Positions 27,801 through 38,080 of a stretch of 64,000 bases of DNA are shown here, piece by piece. This DNA comes from Rhea pennata. Its lineage: Eukaryota > Chordata > Aves > Rheiformes > Rheidae. How positions within the stretch are numbered: the first letter of the stretch is position 1; each line of letters starts with the position of its first letter. The notes below the pieces were generated by a model that made no database searches, was not told the origin of the DNA, and saw nothing but the letters and a program-made list of their open reading frames with translations. The stretch covers positions 4,797,501 to 4,861,500 of the forward strand of contig NC_084669.1 of NCBI RefSeq assembly GCF_028389875.1. The letters run 5' to 3'. A program made the translations under genes and the position numbers.

Positions 27801-30800
27801 TTTGGAGTTCACATAGAAGAGCTACAGCTGGATCAACTTTGGCAAGTTCTTCTACTACCAATATGGTTGAAAAAAATGAAGCTCTAGTTCCTCCATATTC
27901 TTCCTCAAGCTCAATACTCATCAGCTAAGAGTAAAAATACAGCAATTTTTCTTGTTAGTTCTTGTCAATACCTTCTTAGCCCAGGCTGATACTAAAGACA
28001 AGAGATTAAGACAAACCACAAAATATAACTATTTCCAGACCCTTGCCTAAAAGGCCTATTTTTCTTCAATTCCCTTTAAAAAAAGTAACAAACTAACAAT
28101 TCCTCATAGAAGTTTACAGTTAATTCATGCAAGAAAAAGAATTAACATGTGCAGTAGACAGGCCAATCACCAACCTAATTAATCTGATTACATTTTCTGT
28201 AACAATTGTAACGTCTAATTGCAGTGGAACAACTGCAATAAGTCTTATACTTAGAATTTTCATTGCATAAAATGACATTCTAAACACATACATTAAGTTT
28301 CATAGTAGAAAAGACCAAGATTTAGTTCCAATTCATTCCAAGAATGATCAATTGGTTGTCTGCAATAACTGGCTGCCCAATTAGCACATAGAGGACTCCT
28401 GGTACCCCTCTCCAGCAACATTATTACCAGAGTCATGCCAGTTCTAGGATTCTTTACAATTATGCTTATCTACGAAAAAAGAGAGGAAAAGATAGAGAAC
28501 TCAAAAATAAGATTAAGAATGTGGTACAGGCACAGAAGAGATGGATAGAATATTACAGTAAAAGAGAGAGTAATAATACAGTAGAGAAGAGAAAGGTTAC
28601 CCTGCTGTTGATAATTCCACAATTTTTAATGACTCATCAGTTCATTTGAATCATATACCTCAATCTTTTCATCATCTGAAAAGTGCACAGCTATAAATCT
28701 ATATTAACAATGTCATTTTCTGGCTAAAAGATTAAGTAAAAGTGTGCAGACCCCTTGTTCAAACAATCCCTTTATTACAGATTCTTCCATTTTTGAATTC
28801 TCATCCATTTTTTTCACCAGAGGTGCAACTCGTTCCTGAGCAAATTTTTTCACTGTAATGAAGAGAAGAAAGAAAGAAAGAGTAAAAGTATTCTAAAACT
28901 CCACTTGAGGATCAATATAACAGCAATGCAGTATTTCTGACAGGTTAGGTATATTATTCCTTGAGTCTCCCAGACAACTACTTTAAAGGCCCAGAAGCTG
29001 CTCATGTAAAGCAGTGTATTGTGCCACAAAGCTCATTTATCAAAGTGTTTTCCAAACTCAGTTAGAAAACTCTGAAGTAACAAATACTGCTTATAGATTC
29101 AGAAACTTCAAAAGCATCTCAGCTACACTTTCCTGTGACATTAGTTGACCAAAAAAAAATGATAGAAAGTATTTCAAATATTCCACTTATTCTGTTAGCT
29201 GTATCTTTTTTCTTTATAAATTTAATCTGTGTTTAACAGAGATGGTCTCAGGCTTTAATGCATGCTATTTTGAGTGTACAAATTCTGTAGATAGGCTAAA
29301 CAAAATTGATCTTAAGTCTTTCATCAGCTCTTTCCCAGATATTCAGGCCCTCACTTTCCCCTTTTGCTTTCAAGATTCCTTCTGAAGTAGTCTCATATAG
29401 GCTTGACTACATTGCAAACTCTCTGATCACATCTGTCACTATACTGAGTGTACATTAACTGCTCCAGTTGGCTTTCAGGATTTCAGTTCAGCTGAACCAG
29501 ACATTTTGGAACGAACATGAGTCAATACCATCAAATATCACTTTTGCATTATAATAGTTTTAAGAAATTAATATTTATGTAAACTGTACTATGGCTTGGA
29601 ATACAGAAAAAAAACATAGGTACCCATATTTTTTAGCATTGTCTCCTCTTCAGTGAATGTCTGAAGCGGAGCACAGACAACTCCATCACTGGCTAGATCT
29701 GGCATAAGTCCCGACTTGGAGGATCTAAAGACGCATGGAGAAGCCTTCCAAGAAGCCAAGTACGCTGGCACATTTCTTTTCAGCTGTTGACAACAAATAC
29801 AGAACATTAGAACAGTTAATAGAAAACAGAATTTTTATCGCTCCAAGATCCGTGGACAGACAGTAATAAACACTTCTACCCAATGTTTTTATTTGGTTAT
29901 TGAACAGGAAATACAACTACAGCTGATTAATTTCAATGTTTCTGACTTCAACAGTTTTGAGAACATGCAACCCTCCCAACTGCACGCCAAAAGAAAGTAT
30001 CTGTTCATTACTCCTCTTTTATCTGACATCTATTAACCCCAAACAATTGCTTTCTAGAACTTTGCTAACACTTACAATGTTATTCTACAAGAGATTTATA
30101 AACATTAATAGTTTCTCAGTCATTTCTAATATTTACGGCAAATAAATACTCTTGGTAATATTTTGTTTTACAGCTTCAAAAATCTGCTATGATATTCTTA
30201 TTAGTAAGTGTATACTTCAGCAAAATTAATCTCTTTATTAACATGTATGATAAAAGTAAATGCAAACTAGATGTATGGGCGTCTTTACCTGTACAGAAGA
30301 CCATTCAATTTTAAAAATAGATTAAGTTTTCTCCTTGATTTTCAAGGGCCAACAACTCATTTTTCAAGTAATTTGATCGTTCTTTTGTTGGATTATTAGT
30401 CTTCTGCTATGAAATGGCATAACTTTGATATCATGGAGGATCCCTGCTGAGCAGGAGGTTGGACTAGATGATCTCCAGAGGTCCCTTCCAACCTTACTGA
30501 GGCTATGATTTTTATATCCAAACTCAGCACTTGATAATTTTCAGAGTAAGTATACATTTCACAAACCAAGTCCTGGCATATGATTATTTCTACATAGTTC
30601 ATTGAAATCTTATCCACATAATAATTTAAGTTCTGTAGTTAGTATGCTGATTCATTAATTATTAGTTACATAGTACTATCTTATTTCATTGATTTATTTA
30701 AAAAGTACAGGACAGAACTGGAATTGAGCAAATTATACTTGAATTCAGCAGCCTCTCCCCACTCATGCACAACAATATCAAATAGTATCAAGAAGCAGAG

Positions 30801-33800
30801 GTTATCCAGTCAAGATAGTAGAGGTGCTACAGAGTAGTTTACCATACGGAGAATGGTGTTAAGCACATGTGGCTAAATACCACAAGTCACAACAATTAAC
30901 AGAACAGATGGTGGCTTTTGGAAGCAAGTTACGTGGTTGTGGTTATGTGTGGTTGTGGGTGGTGGTGGTTATTAGGTGGGTGGACATGCAGATAATGGGA
31001 TAGATAACTGGTTTAGTATCTTGGGAAACTATAAATTTAATGTTCAAAGACTTAACTTGGTAAAGCACGCTTTGGAAAGCGACAAATCCTAGGTATGAAA
31101 TTTAATTAATTTTTAAACTATAGAAAAATTTCTTAGGGTTTTAAAAAAGTTAATGTAACAAAAACAATCTGGCTCCACAAGTAACAGGCTTACAGAAGCT
31201 ACAAAGCTTATTCTTGAAAAGCAATATTCAGAAGAGAAGCATAGATTTAGTGACTGTGATCTCAAAAGAGGCAAGAGAGAAAGATGTCTTTGCTCTCACA
31301 GCTCCCCAAACCCAACTTACCACATGGCTCACTTCTAAAGACCACATCTCTGCTACAGATTTCTGTCCCTATTGCTACATCAGTCCAAAGCGCAGAGACA
31401 CTCGGTTCCTGCCAAGACAACTGCTGACAGAAGTCCCTAACAGACACAGCTGTGCTGCCATAAAAATAACGTGTATGTGAGCATATTCCTGACAAAATAC
31501 ATTTTTACTAGCATGCACTTCTAATCCCACAGCAAGCATACTAACTGCACTGTAAACAGACTATTTAGCTCACAGAACACAGGGCATTTTGGCAACGTAC
31601 ACTATGATAGCATCCTCAAAAAATGGCAAGAACTTTGAGGTCAGGAACTCAAAATTCCTCTGATCCTTCTAATAATTCATTCTTTCATGTTGACTTTCAA
31701 ATACTTGTCACGTCACTGACTTAAAAAAAAAAGAAAGAAAGAAAGAAAAAAAAAGATGTAAACAGACCCATGGACTCCTCTTGTCTTAAGAGGCAAGATG
31801 TCCAAGTAGGGAAATTACAAAGTCTTTAGCATAACCAGTCACAGATGAGCAAAAAAGAAAAAAAAAAGAAAAAAAAAAGACGACGTTGTTATAGAGAACA
31901 CAGATATTCCTACAAACATTCAAAGTTCATTTATATTCAGCCCTCCTGGCCACATAAAACAAATACTAACTAGTAGGGCTAGATTCAGCAATGCAAACTT
32001 TGGGCGATCAGTAGTAAACGCAATGCTTCAAATAAATAAATCCCAGTAATTGTGTTCTGGAAGCTATCAATCAGGAGTGAGACTGCATGCAGAACGTCTA
32101 AAGTAGGAAGTCAACACTCAGATGTGCAAGACTGGTAAAAATATTCACAAACACAAGCTTGTATTCTTGGAAAGCTTGAGAGGCAAAAATGTACATATAC
32201 ACACACACACACAATACAATGAGCTTCTTGAACAGTTACATGACTACAAATCACACGCACTTTGTGCTTTTTCTACCTTATTTCACGTACAAAGAGCATT
32301 TCTCTTTCATGCTGACAAAACTAATGATGAATCACAGAGTATTCACCAATACTAATAAAAATGCACAACACCTTTTTAAGAATACACAACCTTTTGAAGC
32401 TGCAAGAATGGTACACTCTGCCGACAAATCAGTATCATTCAGACAACAACTGGTAGCACTCTGGGCATCATCTATACTTTCCTGTGACAGCACTTGACAC
32501 TTGGATGTAGAATTATCAAGCAAGCAGGTGAAACCACCACTAAATCTACACAGAGCACTTTGTTCAGTCCAAAGTAGGAAGTACAATTTTTTTTTGAGCA
32601 GATACTCCTGTTTGTATTGCTAACTGCTGAGTCTTATTCGCATGCAGAGAAAATAGGAAACTGTAGAGACTAAGTTCTGATTTTGGACATTCAGGTGAAG
32701 GAAGCCAGGTAAGCCCTTCATGACTCAAGGAGGCCTGAAAATCACTTTACTGGTGTGTGAGAGTCAAATATTATTAAATTAACTTGTATAGTTTCAAAAA
32801 GCTGTGTAAAGCTTTGCTATACATTTATATGAACACATTCTATTAATTTGATAAAATTGTGGGAATTGCTAATCCACTTTGTCCTATAAACTACTGCACA
32901 AACTTAATCTTTTTGAGCAGTAACAAAGTAGGTTGTAAATGTTTTTAGACAACATAAAACTGAAGTGCAAAATGGTAACTCACAGAACCTAGTATGTATA
33001 CTCTAAACAAATACCAATTTTCTAGTAAGACTGATTTAGAGGGAACCTCAGATACGCAGTGCTGAAAACATTGCAGAGATGTCTCCTCCCAGTTCTTCAA
33101 CAAACATTTCCTCCTTTCCTTAGTTTTATGGTCCTAATTCAAACCATTTAGTAGCTCATATAAGAAATCTTTCCCTTCTCATATTTCTCACAAGGATTCT
33201 GACACCACTCCAAGGCAAACAAGAGATGGAAATTGCTAAAGTTAACCATCACTAGACAAAAAAAGACAACTAAGGAAAAAAACTAAGGAAAAAAAAAGGA
33301 TTGCTGACATGTTCAGGGCAGCCAAGCACAGCAAGTACATGAGGCTACATCAGCTGAGGTGGCCTGCCAAATCCCTGGTTAGCAAGCAGAGGCACTGCAC
33401 AGTAAACAACTCAGTGCTTGTTACAGATTATGGCGATTATAGGAGGCCTATTGCTGGCAACAATGCCAAAGGTTTCGAGAAAGTTAGCATTTGAGTTCAT
33501 TTCCCCCCTCCCTGCAGCAGAATCCATTCCAGCTTGTCACTCCACTGAATAAGCTTTCAGTTGCAGGCACTTCCACCGTATCTCATTTGTGAGTAGCAGA
33601 ACGAAGGCTTTTCTAAGCATACGTATTGCGAACACCATTCAACAAATACTTGCTTGATATTGTACTGAGATTGCGCTAGAGGAACGTTCATAAGGAACGT
33701 TCATAACAAGGCTACCTTGAAACATCTTAAAAACTGTAGGATGATCCCATGCAGACAACGTGGGTTTTTTTCATTGTTTAACCACAAATTTCTGTTAAAA

Positions 33801-34663
33801 GCCTCAAACCTACTGGCTTCTTTCTGCTTGTTTTACAACTTAACATGGGATTTTAATGGTAGTAGACTTGGTAGTAGTACTAAGAAATAAATAAAAAAGG
33901 TTGCATCGGTCTGTTTTCCTAAGCTCCCTCTCTTTCCCTCAGTGACTTTCATTTCTGTACTTGTCCTAGATTTGGCTAGCTTCCAAAAAGTTCCTACTCT
34001 CAGGAGAGCCTAGGGTCAGTTTTCCTTATTTCAGGTGCCACAACACATCCAAAGCCACTCTCGAGAAGCTCTCTGGCTAGCACCTCTCCTCATTCCGCAC
34101 AGGGAAAGTAGCCGAGTGCCCCAGACCAAGACTTTCAGCCGTTTCCAGTGCCTCTCAATTACGAAAAACCATGTTGTGCCAGTTTTTTGCCTGTTTAGAT
34201 AAGGAAAAAACGTTTATAGCCAAGAGAGTCCGCAGCCAGATTGCGCCCCTTTCCTCCCCCCCGGCACACTCCGGGTCTTCCAGTTACAGGCTGTTGCACA
34301 AGACTTAGAACCAACTTCTCTTAGCAGTAACTTAGTGCTACACGGCCACACAATAAACAAACAAACAGATAAAATAAAAAAAGGCAGAAGAGCAGCAAGA
34401 GTGGGAAAAGAGGCATTTCCCGTTTCCAACCCGCCTCCGCTCCGCGGAGAGCCGCGCCTGAGCCGCCCAGTCCCCCACGCACCGCGGCAAGCGGCCGCGG
34501 CGACTTCAACCAGCGGGCTCAGGGCAGAGGCGAGGCGGGTCCCCGGCGGCCCCCGCCCGCCCTCGGCCCCGCAGGCGGCGGGGGAGCCGCAGCGCCTACG
34601 CCCGCCGCTGCCGCGCTTCACCTTCGCGCCGCTCCTCAGCCAGGCTCCCGCCGCCGCCGCCAT
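16990..34663 (-). CDS. ACADSB: ACADSB, short/branched-chain acyl-CoA dehydrogenase (complete, 11 exons)
   Basis: Mitochondrial matrix flavoenzyme of isoleucine breakdown. It oxidises 2-methylbutyryl-CoA to tiglyl-CoA and passes electrons to ETF. Exons in gene order: 34622-34663, 29624-29783, 28752-28852, 27718-27924, 27100-27270, 24633-24758, 24133-24225, 20103-20192, 18488-18625, 17711-17810, 16990-17060. All junctions are GT-AG, phases agree, and the sum is 432 codons plus stop, equal to the human protein. Visible motifs: [11 protein letters not shown] (about 174-184, acyl-CoA/flavin region), [10 protein letters not shown] (about 390-399), and catalytic base Glu414 in TIYEGTSN. The N-terminus ([14 protein letters not shown] and on) is basic and lacks acidic residues, as a mitochondrial presequence should. 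Oddity: residue 292 in the usually invariant LNEGR segment reads Cys (LNCGR), and a CR1 element abuts that exon. The gene shares a CpG-island promoter with IKZF5. Confidence 0.97.
17711..17810 (-). CDS. ACADSB: ACADSB exon 10
   Basis: Residues 377-409 plus one base. Contains [20 protein letters not shown], the second acyl-CoA dehydrogenase signature segment. Acceptor CATAG|GTT, donor ATAG|GTGAGT. Confidence 0.97.
18488..18625 (-). CDS. ACADSB: ACADSB exon 9
   Basis: Residues 331-376 ([19 protein letters not shown] through MAKYYAAE), C-terminal helices that form the tetramer interface in acyl-CoA dehydrogenases. Acceptor TTACAG, donor GAG|GTAACT. Confidence 0.97.
20103..20192 (-). CDS. ACADSB: ACADSB exon 8
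   Basis: Residues 301-330 ([15 protein letters not shown] through FDFQ), C-terminal helical domain including the RVQFGK segment. Acceptor TTGCAG|ATG, donor CAG|GTATTT. Confidence 0.96.
21798..21854. repeat. (TA)n(CA)n dinucleotide microsatellite
   Basis: About 11 TA units (21798-21819) pass directly into about 17 CA units (21820-21854). It lies in ACADSB intron 7 and is a likely length-polymorphic marker. Confidence 0.95.
22087..22113. repeat. Poly-A tract
   Basis: A run of more than 20 adenines followed by A-rich sequence, within ACADSB intron 7. Confidence 0.8.
23471..24132 (-). mobile_element. CR1 LINE, 5'-truncated, in ACADSB intron 7
   Basis: Minus-strand CR1 of about 660 bp ending in the CR1 3' terminus (ATTCTATGATTCTATGA at 23471-23487 read on the minus strand). 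The minus strand encodes the C-terminal reverse-transcriptase segment [15 protein letters not shown] through [18 protein letters not shown] and [20 protein letters not shown]. It is sense to ACADSB. The truncated 5' end coincides with the exon 7 splice donor at 24132/24133. It is closely similar, roughly nine bases in ten by eye, to the second CR1 at 55451-56023. Confidence 0.93.
24133..24225 (-). CDS. ACADSB: ACADSB exon 7, abutting a CR1 element
   Basis: Residues 270-300 (VPETNILGQ through GRIGIAAQ), 93 bases, phase 0. The segment normally LNEGR reads LNCGR: codon 292 is TGC where Glu (GAA/GAG) is expected. The donor is CAG|GTGGGT. The sequence starting at that donor is already recognisable CR1, so the intron 5' end is formed at or by the transposon boundary. 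Confidence 0.93.
24633..24758 (-). CDS. ACADSB: ACADSB exon 6
   Basis: Residues 228-269 ([12 protein letters not shown] through TFENVK), the second half of the beta domain. 126 bases, phase 0 at both ends. Acceptor CTTAG, donor AAG|GTATGG. Confidence 0.97.
25030..25054. repeat. Poly-A tract (25 bases)
   Basis: Uninterrupted adenines on the plus strand, so a poly-T run in the sense orientation of ACADSB, in its intron 5. Confidence 0.9.
27100..27270 (-). CDS. ACADSB: ACADSB exon 5
   Basis: Residues 171-227. Carries [14 protein letters not shown] and NGSKMWIS, the middle beta-domain segments that contact flavin and acyl-CoA in this family. Acceptor GATAG|ATA, donor TTG|GTAATT. Confidence 0.97.
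27718..27924 (-). CDS. ACADSB: ACADSB exon 4
   Basis: Residues 102-170 ([13 protein letters not shown] through LPRVAKDM), the rest of the N-terminal helical domain. Exact multiple of three with phase 0 at both ends. Acceptor TTAG|CTG, donor ATG|GTGAGT. Confidence 0.97.
28752..28852 (-). CDS. ACADSB: ACADSB exon 3
   Basis: Residues 69-101 ([20 protein letters not shown] region) in the N-terminal alpha-helical domain. Acceptor TTACAG, donor GGG|GTCTGC. The donor is weaker than consensus, but the frame and the match to the family fix it. Confidence 0.95.
29624..29783 (-). CDS. ACADSB: ACADSB exon 2
   Basis: Residues 15-67 plus the first base of Val68. Completes the mitochondrial presequence and enters the mature enzyme at [10 protein letters not shown]. 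Acceptor AACAG|CTG, donor G|GTACCT. Confidence 0.95.
30434..30510 (+). mobile_element. CR1 LINE 3'-end fragment
   Basis: The segment CCCTGCTGAGCAGGAGGTTG, then GACTAGATGATCTCCAGAGG and TCCCTTCCAACCTTACTGAG, is the typical CR1 3' end, with a decayed terminal CTATGATT. Plus strand, in ACADSB intron 1, antisense to the gene. Confidence 0.85.
31725..31880. repeat. Purine (A/GAAA-rich) low-complexity tracts
   Basis: Two A/G-rich runs (about 31725-31756 and 31850-31880) made of GAAA and poly-A units, in ACADSB intron 1. Confidence 0.75.
33680..33706. repeat. 13-bp direct tandem repeat
   Basis: GGAACGTTCATAA occurs twice back to back. Each unit contains the palindrome GAACGTTC. Only two copies, in ACADSB intron 1. 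Confidence 0.7.
34622..34663 (-). CDS. ACADSB: ACADSB exon 1 (start codon, presequence)
   Basis: Encodes [14 protein letters not shown] (14 residues). The ATG lies in a strong context within a YY1-type ATGGCGGC motif. The donor is AAG|GTGAAG, phase 0. A longer reading frame runs on into the intron but is not the real protein, because exon 2 joins in phase with the expected ACADSB sequence and gives the family length. Confidence 0.88.
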
Positions 34664-34795
34664 GTTTGTGCCGCCGCCGCCGCCGCCGCGCGGCCCCGCC
34701 CCGCCCCGCCCGGCGGTGCGCGCGCCGCGCCGCGGTCTCGCGAGGCGGCGGGTGGGCCGGGCCGCGGGAGCATAACAAACATGGCGGCGGCGGCG
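34654..34795. promoter_or_regulatory. Mirrored YY1-type motifs at both start sites
   Basis: The sequence ACAAACATGGCGGCGGCGGC occurs on the minus strand around the ACADSB ATG and again on the plus strand around 34776-34795 at the IKZF5 first exon. AANATGGCGGC is the YY1 consensus often found just downstream of transcription starts. One copy supplies the ACADSB initiator. The other supplies an upstream ATG in the IKZF5 leader. Confidence 0.65.
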
Positions 34796-34836
34796 GCGGC
34801 GGCAGCGGGCGGCGGGCGCGGCGCGGGGCGGCGGCG
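34770..34836 (+). other. IKZF5: IKZF5 non-coding exon 1 (5' boundary approximate)
   Basis: GC-rich leader ending at a strong donor, GCG|GTGAGT, at 34836/34837. The start is uncertain and set just before the YY1-type motif. It contains an ATG at 34781 that opens a short uORF. There is no in-frame link to the IKZF5 protein. Confidence 0.65.
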
Positions 34837-36502
34837 GTGAGTGGCGCCCTCCCCCTCCCCTCCTGCGGCCGGGCCGGCGGGCGGCCGCGGGGTCCCCGGG
34901 GGCCTCGCCGTGCGCGGGGCCGGCGGTGGGGAGAGGGCCGCAGGGCGGCGGCGGCGGCGGCGCCCGGCCGAGGGGGAGCCGGGGGCGGCCGGCCGGTGCC
35001 GCGGGAGCCGGGCCGCCCCGGCCGCCGGTTGTTCCCCCGCCCCGTAGCGCGGCCGCCCCCGCCGCCCGCCGTCTGAGGAGGAGACAGCGGCGGGGGCAGT
35101 CTGGGCGTGTTGGTGCTGCCGGGCAAGAGCGCGGGTGTCCGGGAGGGAGCTGGTAATTCTTGTTGGCTCGTCGTGAGGCTCTGCAGTGCAGCTAGAAACG
35201 CTTCAGGGCATCGAGGTTCCCATTTTCCTTTCTACACGTGAAACTTCCTGAGGAAGAGAGTGAAACAACATGAGTTGCAGGGTTTGGGTAGAGTTGTGGA
35301 TCCTTCCTCCGTGATCCTTCCGTTTGAAGCCATTTGTAAGGGAAGAGATGAGACTCTGACAGGGAGATTTCTCCCTCTCCCTTCTTCCCCCCTCCCAATT
35401 TCCTTACAAGGAAATGGGATGCAAATAAGTGCTTACAGTCATATCGTCTCATTCTCTTATAGTTATAATTTCTGAAGTATGGTTGAGTTTTTATTAAGTA
35501 TACTTTTAAAGTACTCTTTAAAACTATACATAAATTATTTTTACTCCAATATATGAATTATTTATTGGCAAAATTCTTTAGACAAAATATTTATAACATT
35601 GCTTTTCATAGTAGCACATCCTACAGCACTTTTGAGATTGTATACTTAGTGTTATCTGAGCTATAACTAATGCTAAATTGAATTGTTGCACCCATGTTGA
35701 AAAATCAACCCCTAGTATTATATGAACTAGTTTAAAGTTGGAGAAGATACAGTTGTCTATGCAAAAAATTATTTTCCTTTGTAATACCTGTTCTTTATAA
35801 GTAGGGCTTTAAGATCATTGGATGTGATATGTGGAACATGAGCTGGTCTGCTCAGGTTCCAATAGTTGTATTTATAAATTTGCAGTAGGGGTATATCAGA
35901 CATCTGATCTGTACCATTCTTTGAAGAAAAGGGGAACATTCCATTGTGTCTCTGTAAAAAACAAACAAACAAACCCTAATTGTTTATAAAATGGCTCAGT
36001 TAAGTCAGAAAAATATCTTTTTGCACATACAAATGAAGATGTCTGAGACAGTTGTTAAATTGTGGCAATTTATTTACATTAGGTAAAGTAGGTAGTGAAG
36101 GATGGACTTCTGCAAACTAAATCTATGAGGCAGAGAATGTAGTAGTTATGCAGCTGATCCTACAAATAATGTCTTCTCCCAATCTGATTCTTAAAATCAT
36201 GTGTGATTTTCTTTAGAACTTAAATAAAGTAAGCACTTAAGTTTTTATGCCTTAAAAAAAGGGATACACAGATTCTTCTGTGAAAAGATGGACCTTTAGT
36301 GTTGATTTCCACAGAATCATTCAGCATACAAAGTGATTTAAACTTAAATTATTGTTTCTTACTGCTGTAATTTGCTGAAAGATGCCCGGGTCAGAATTCA
36401 ACATTACTTTGTCCCCTATAGCCCTTCTGTATTTTTAATGAATGTCCCTTGTACTTTGTTTTATTGCAGGAGACCCCAACAAATGGAAAACAAATTAACT
36501 TA
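34781..36502 (+). promoter_or_regulatory. IKZF5 upstream open reading frame crossing exons 1-2
   Basis: If exon 1 (ending 34836) is spliced to exon 2 (starting 36470), the ATG at 34781 reads a poly-Ala, then Gly/Arg-rich peptide of about 29 residues ending QQMENKLT and TAA at about 36500-36502. Unspliced, the same frame stops at TGA overlapping the donor. Such a uORF would be expected to lower translation of the main frame. Confidence 0.4.
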
Positions 36503-36535
36503 AGCCTGGAGGAGGCTGGTGACATCTGAAAGAGG
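36470..36535 (+). other. IKZF5: IKZF5 probable non-coding exon 2
   Basis: Bounded by a good acceptor (TTTTATTGCAG) and donor (GAGG|GTAGGA). It contains a short reading frame MENKLT followed by TAA, which is also the in-frame continuation of the exon 1 uORF. Assignment as a leader exon is inferred from splice consensus and position only. Confidence 0.5.
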
Positions 36536-37947
36536 GTAGGAAAATTTAATGTGTCAAGATGTGTTCAGAACTAATTTAACAGTGGTAGCAATTATAGTAG
36601 TTGAGCATACTTAGGCATGATGTGAAATGTGAATGCCAAAAATGGCATCTGTGAAGGGCTGGGTTTTATCCTCTGACTTCAGAAGTGCAGATAACACATT
36701 TTAAGAAATATCTGCTGCAAATGTTAGACAAAACTGATTTCATTTATATCTAACAGGCAGAACAAAGTAGCAATATGCAATGGATTGGCTTATACTTCTA
36801 AACTACTGGAGTGCATTGCAGAGTAGCAAAATGAACTATTATTTGTAAATATTTTTGAAAATATAGGAGCGTGTTTATTATTAAATATGGTCTTGAATTT
36901 GGGACTGGAGTTTTTGTAGGTCACGTAACATTTTGTATTACAGACTTTCAGACTGAGTCCTAAATTCAGTCTTCACAAATTCATTGCAAATAGAGATTGT
37001 AATGATGTCATCTACAGGACTGCAAAAGATTATAAGTGACATCTGGTGAATATTTTCATTACTTAAATGCAAAATAATGAAATAGATTAAGATCTTAGAG
37101 TAGGATACTAAAATTCTAGTGTAAGAGAAATTTGCAATATTGCTTTGTACAAGACTTATTTCCATCCTTGCTAATCAGTCACATTCACTCAGTTTCCCAA
37201 CATCAGCGACTGCTTTACAGTTGTCCATGGCTGACTTCCCAAACTCTGGGTTTTGCAGATCCGTTTGTTCACCAGAGAAAATATTTGAGTGTCTCATACA
37301 TCAGTGAGAGTAAGTAGTAGATGCAATTTTTGAAAAGTTCTTGCTGGAAATAAAAATGACTTTAATAAAATTTACAGCAGCAAAGAGTTGTCTTCCCCCC
37401 CACCTTTTTCCCAAGTTTCTCTTTTTACAGCTTTTAAGAGGGCAGAGGGGATAACAGATTTATGTGGTTTTTTTTCCTTCCTTCCTTCCAGGGAAAGTGG
37501 GAGAGCTGTGTTCCCTGCTTTCAATCTGACCTATTGGGAGTACCTTTTGGAGTATGTGTGCTGCTTAGCAGGGAGCTGAAATTCAGGTACAACCTTTTTT
37601 ATTCTTGTTTTTGTTGTGGTTGTTATTATTTAAAGCAAGTCAAATAATGTCTTGTTGATTTTTGATTATTATGTCATTTATCCTATTTTATGTAGTCTTT
37701 ATATTACTGTTGCTAAAAACTGTTTCTCCAGTAATAGGTATTTGATGATCTTTAATGAGTTAAGAATTCTAAAAATAATATTTTTATGGTTGTCAATTTA
37801 TGTATTCAGTTACATTGTATTATTTAGCATGACAGAAGTAATCCTTCACTTACAGATTTTTTTGAATGCATTTGAATTTAATTGCACTTGTAATTTGAAG
37901 ATATTTTTCCTTCCAGGCAGAAGAGATTATAAACTTAAAGTGTGAAT

Positions 37948-38080
37948 ATGGGTGAAAAGAAACCAGAACCTCTGGACTTTGTAAAAGATTTTCAGGAATA
38001 CCTTACCCAGCAGACTCACCATGTAAATATGATTTCTGGATCAGTTAGTGGAGACAAGGAAGCAGAGACACTTCAGGGAG
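37948..38080 (+). CDS. IKZF5: IKZF5 coding exon 1
   Basis: Residues 1-44 plus one base, from MGEKKPEPLD to EAETLQG. The exon itself opens at about 37917 after CCTTCCAG, so about 30 bases of leader precede the ATG. Donor GGAG|GTAAGC. Confidence 0.96.

Larger units (their letters stand above)
34430..35140. promoter_or_regulatory. CpG island / bidirectional promoter of ACADSB and IKZF5
   Basis: About 700 bp of extreme GC and CpG density span the ACADSB start codon (34663, minus) and the IKZF5 first exon (about 34770, plus). Between them lie tandem GC boxes (CCCCGCCCCGCCCCGCCC at about 34695-34712, Sp1/KLF type) and a TCTCGCGAG palindrome at 34736-34744, the core of the BANP-type motif found in housekeeping promoters. 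No TATA box is seen. The head-to-head layout with about 117 bp between the two ATGs is the usual form of a shared vertebrate promoter. Confidence 0.88.

Noticed and set aside
34214-34663. 149-codon minus frame starting at the ACADSB ATG
   Set aside because: Only its first 14 codons are real ACADSB exon 1. The rest is intron and GC-rich read-through, because splicing to exon 2 in phase gives the 432-residue family length.
34596-35126. Long GC-rich frames on both strands in the CpG island
   Set aside because: Arg/Pro/Ala/Gly-only translations arise in every frame of CpG islands because stop codons are AT-rich. No homology.
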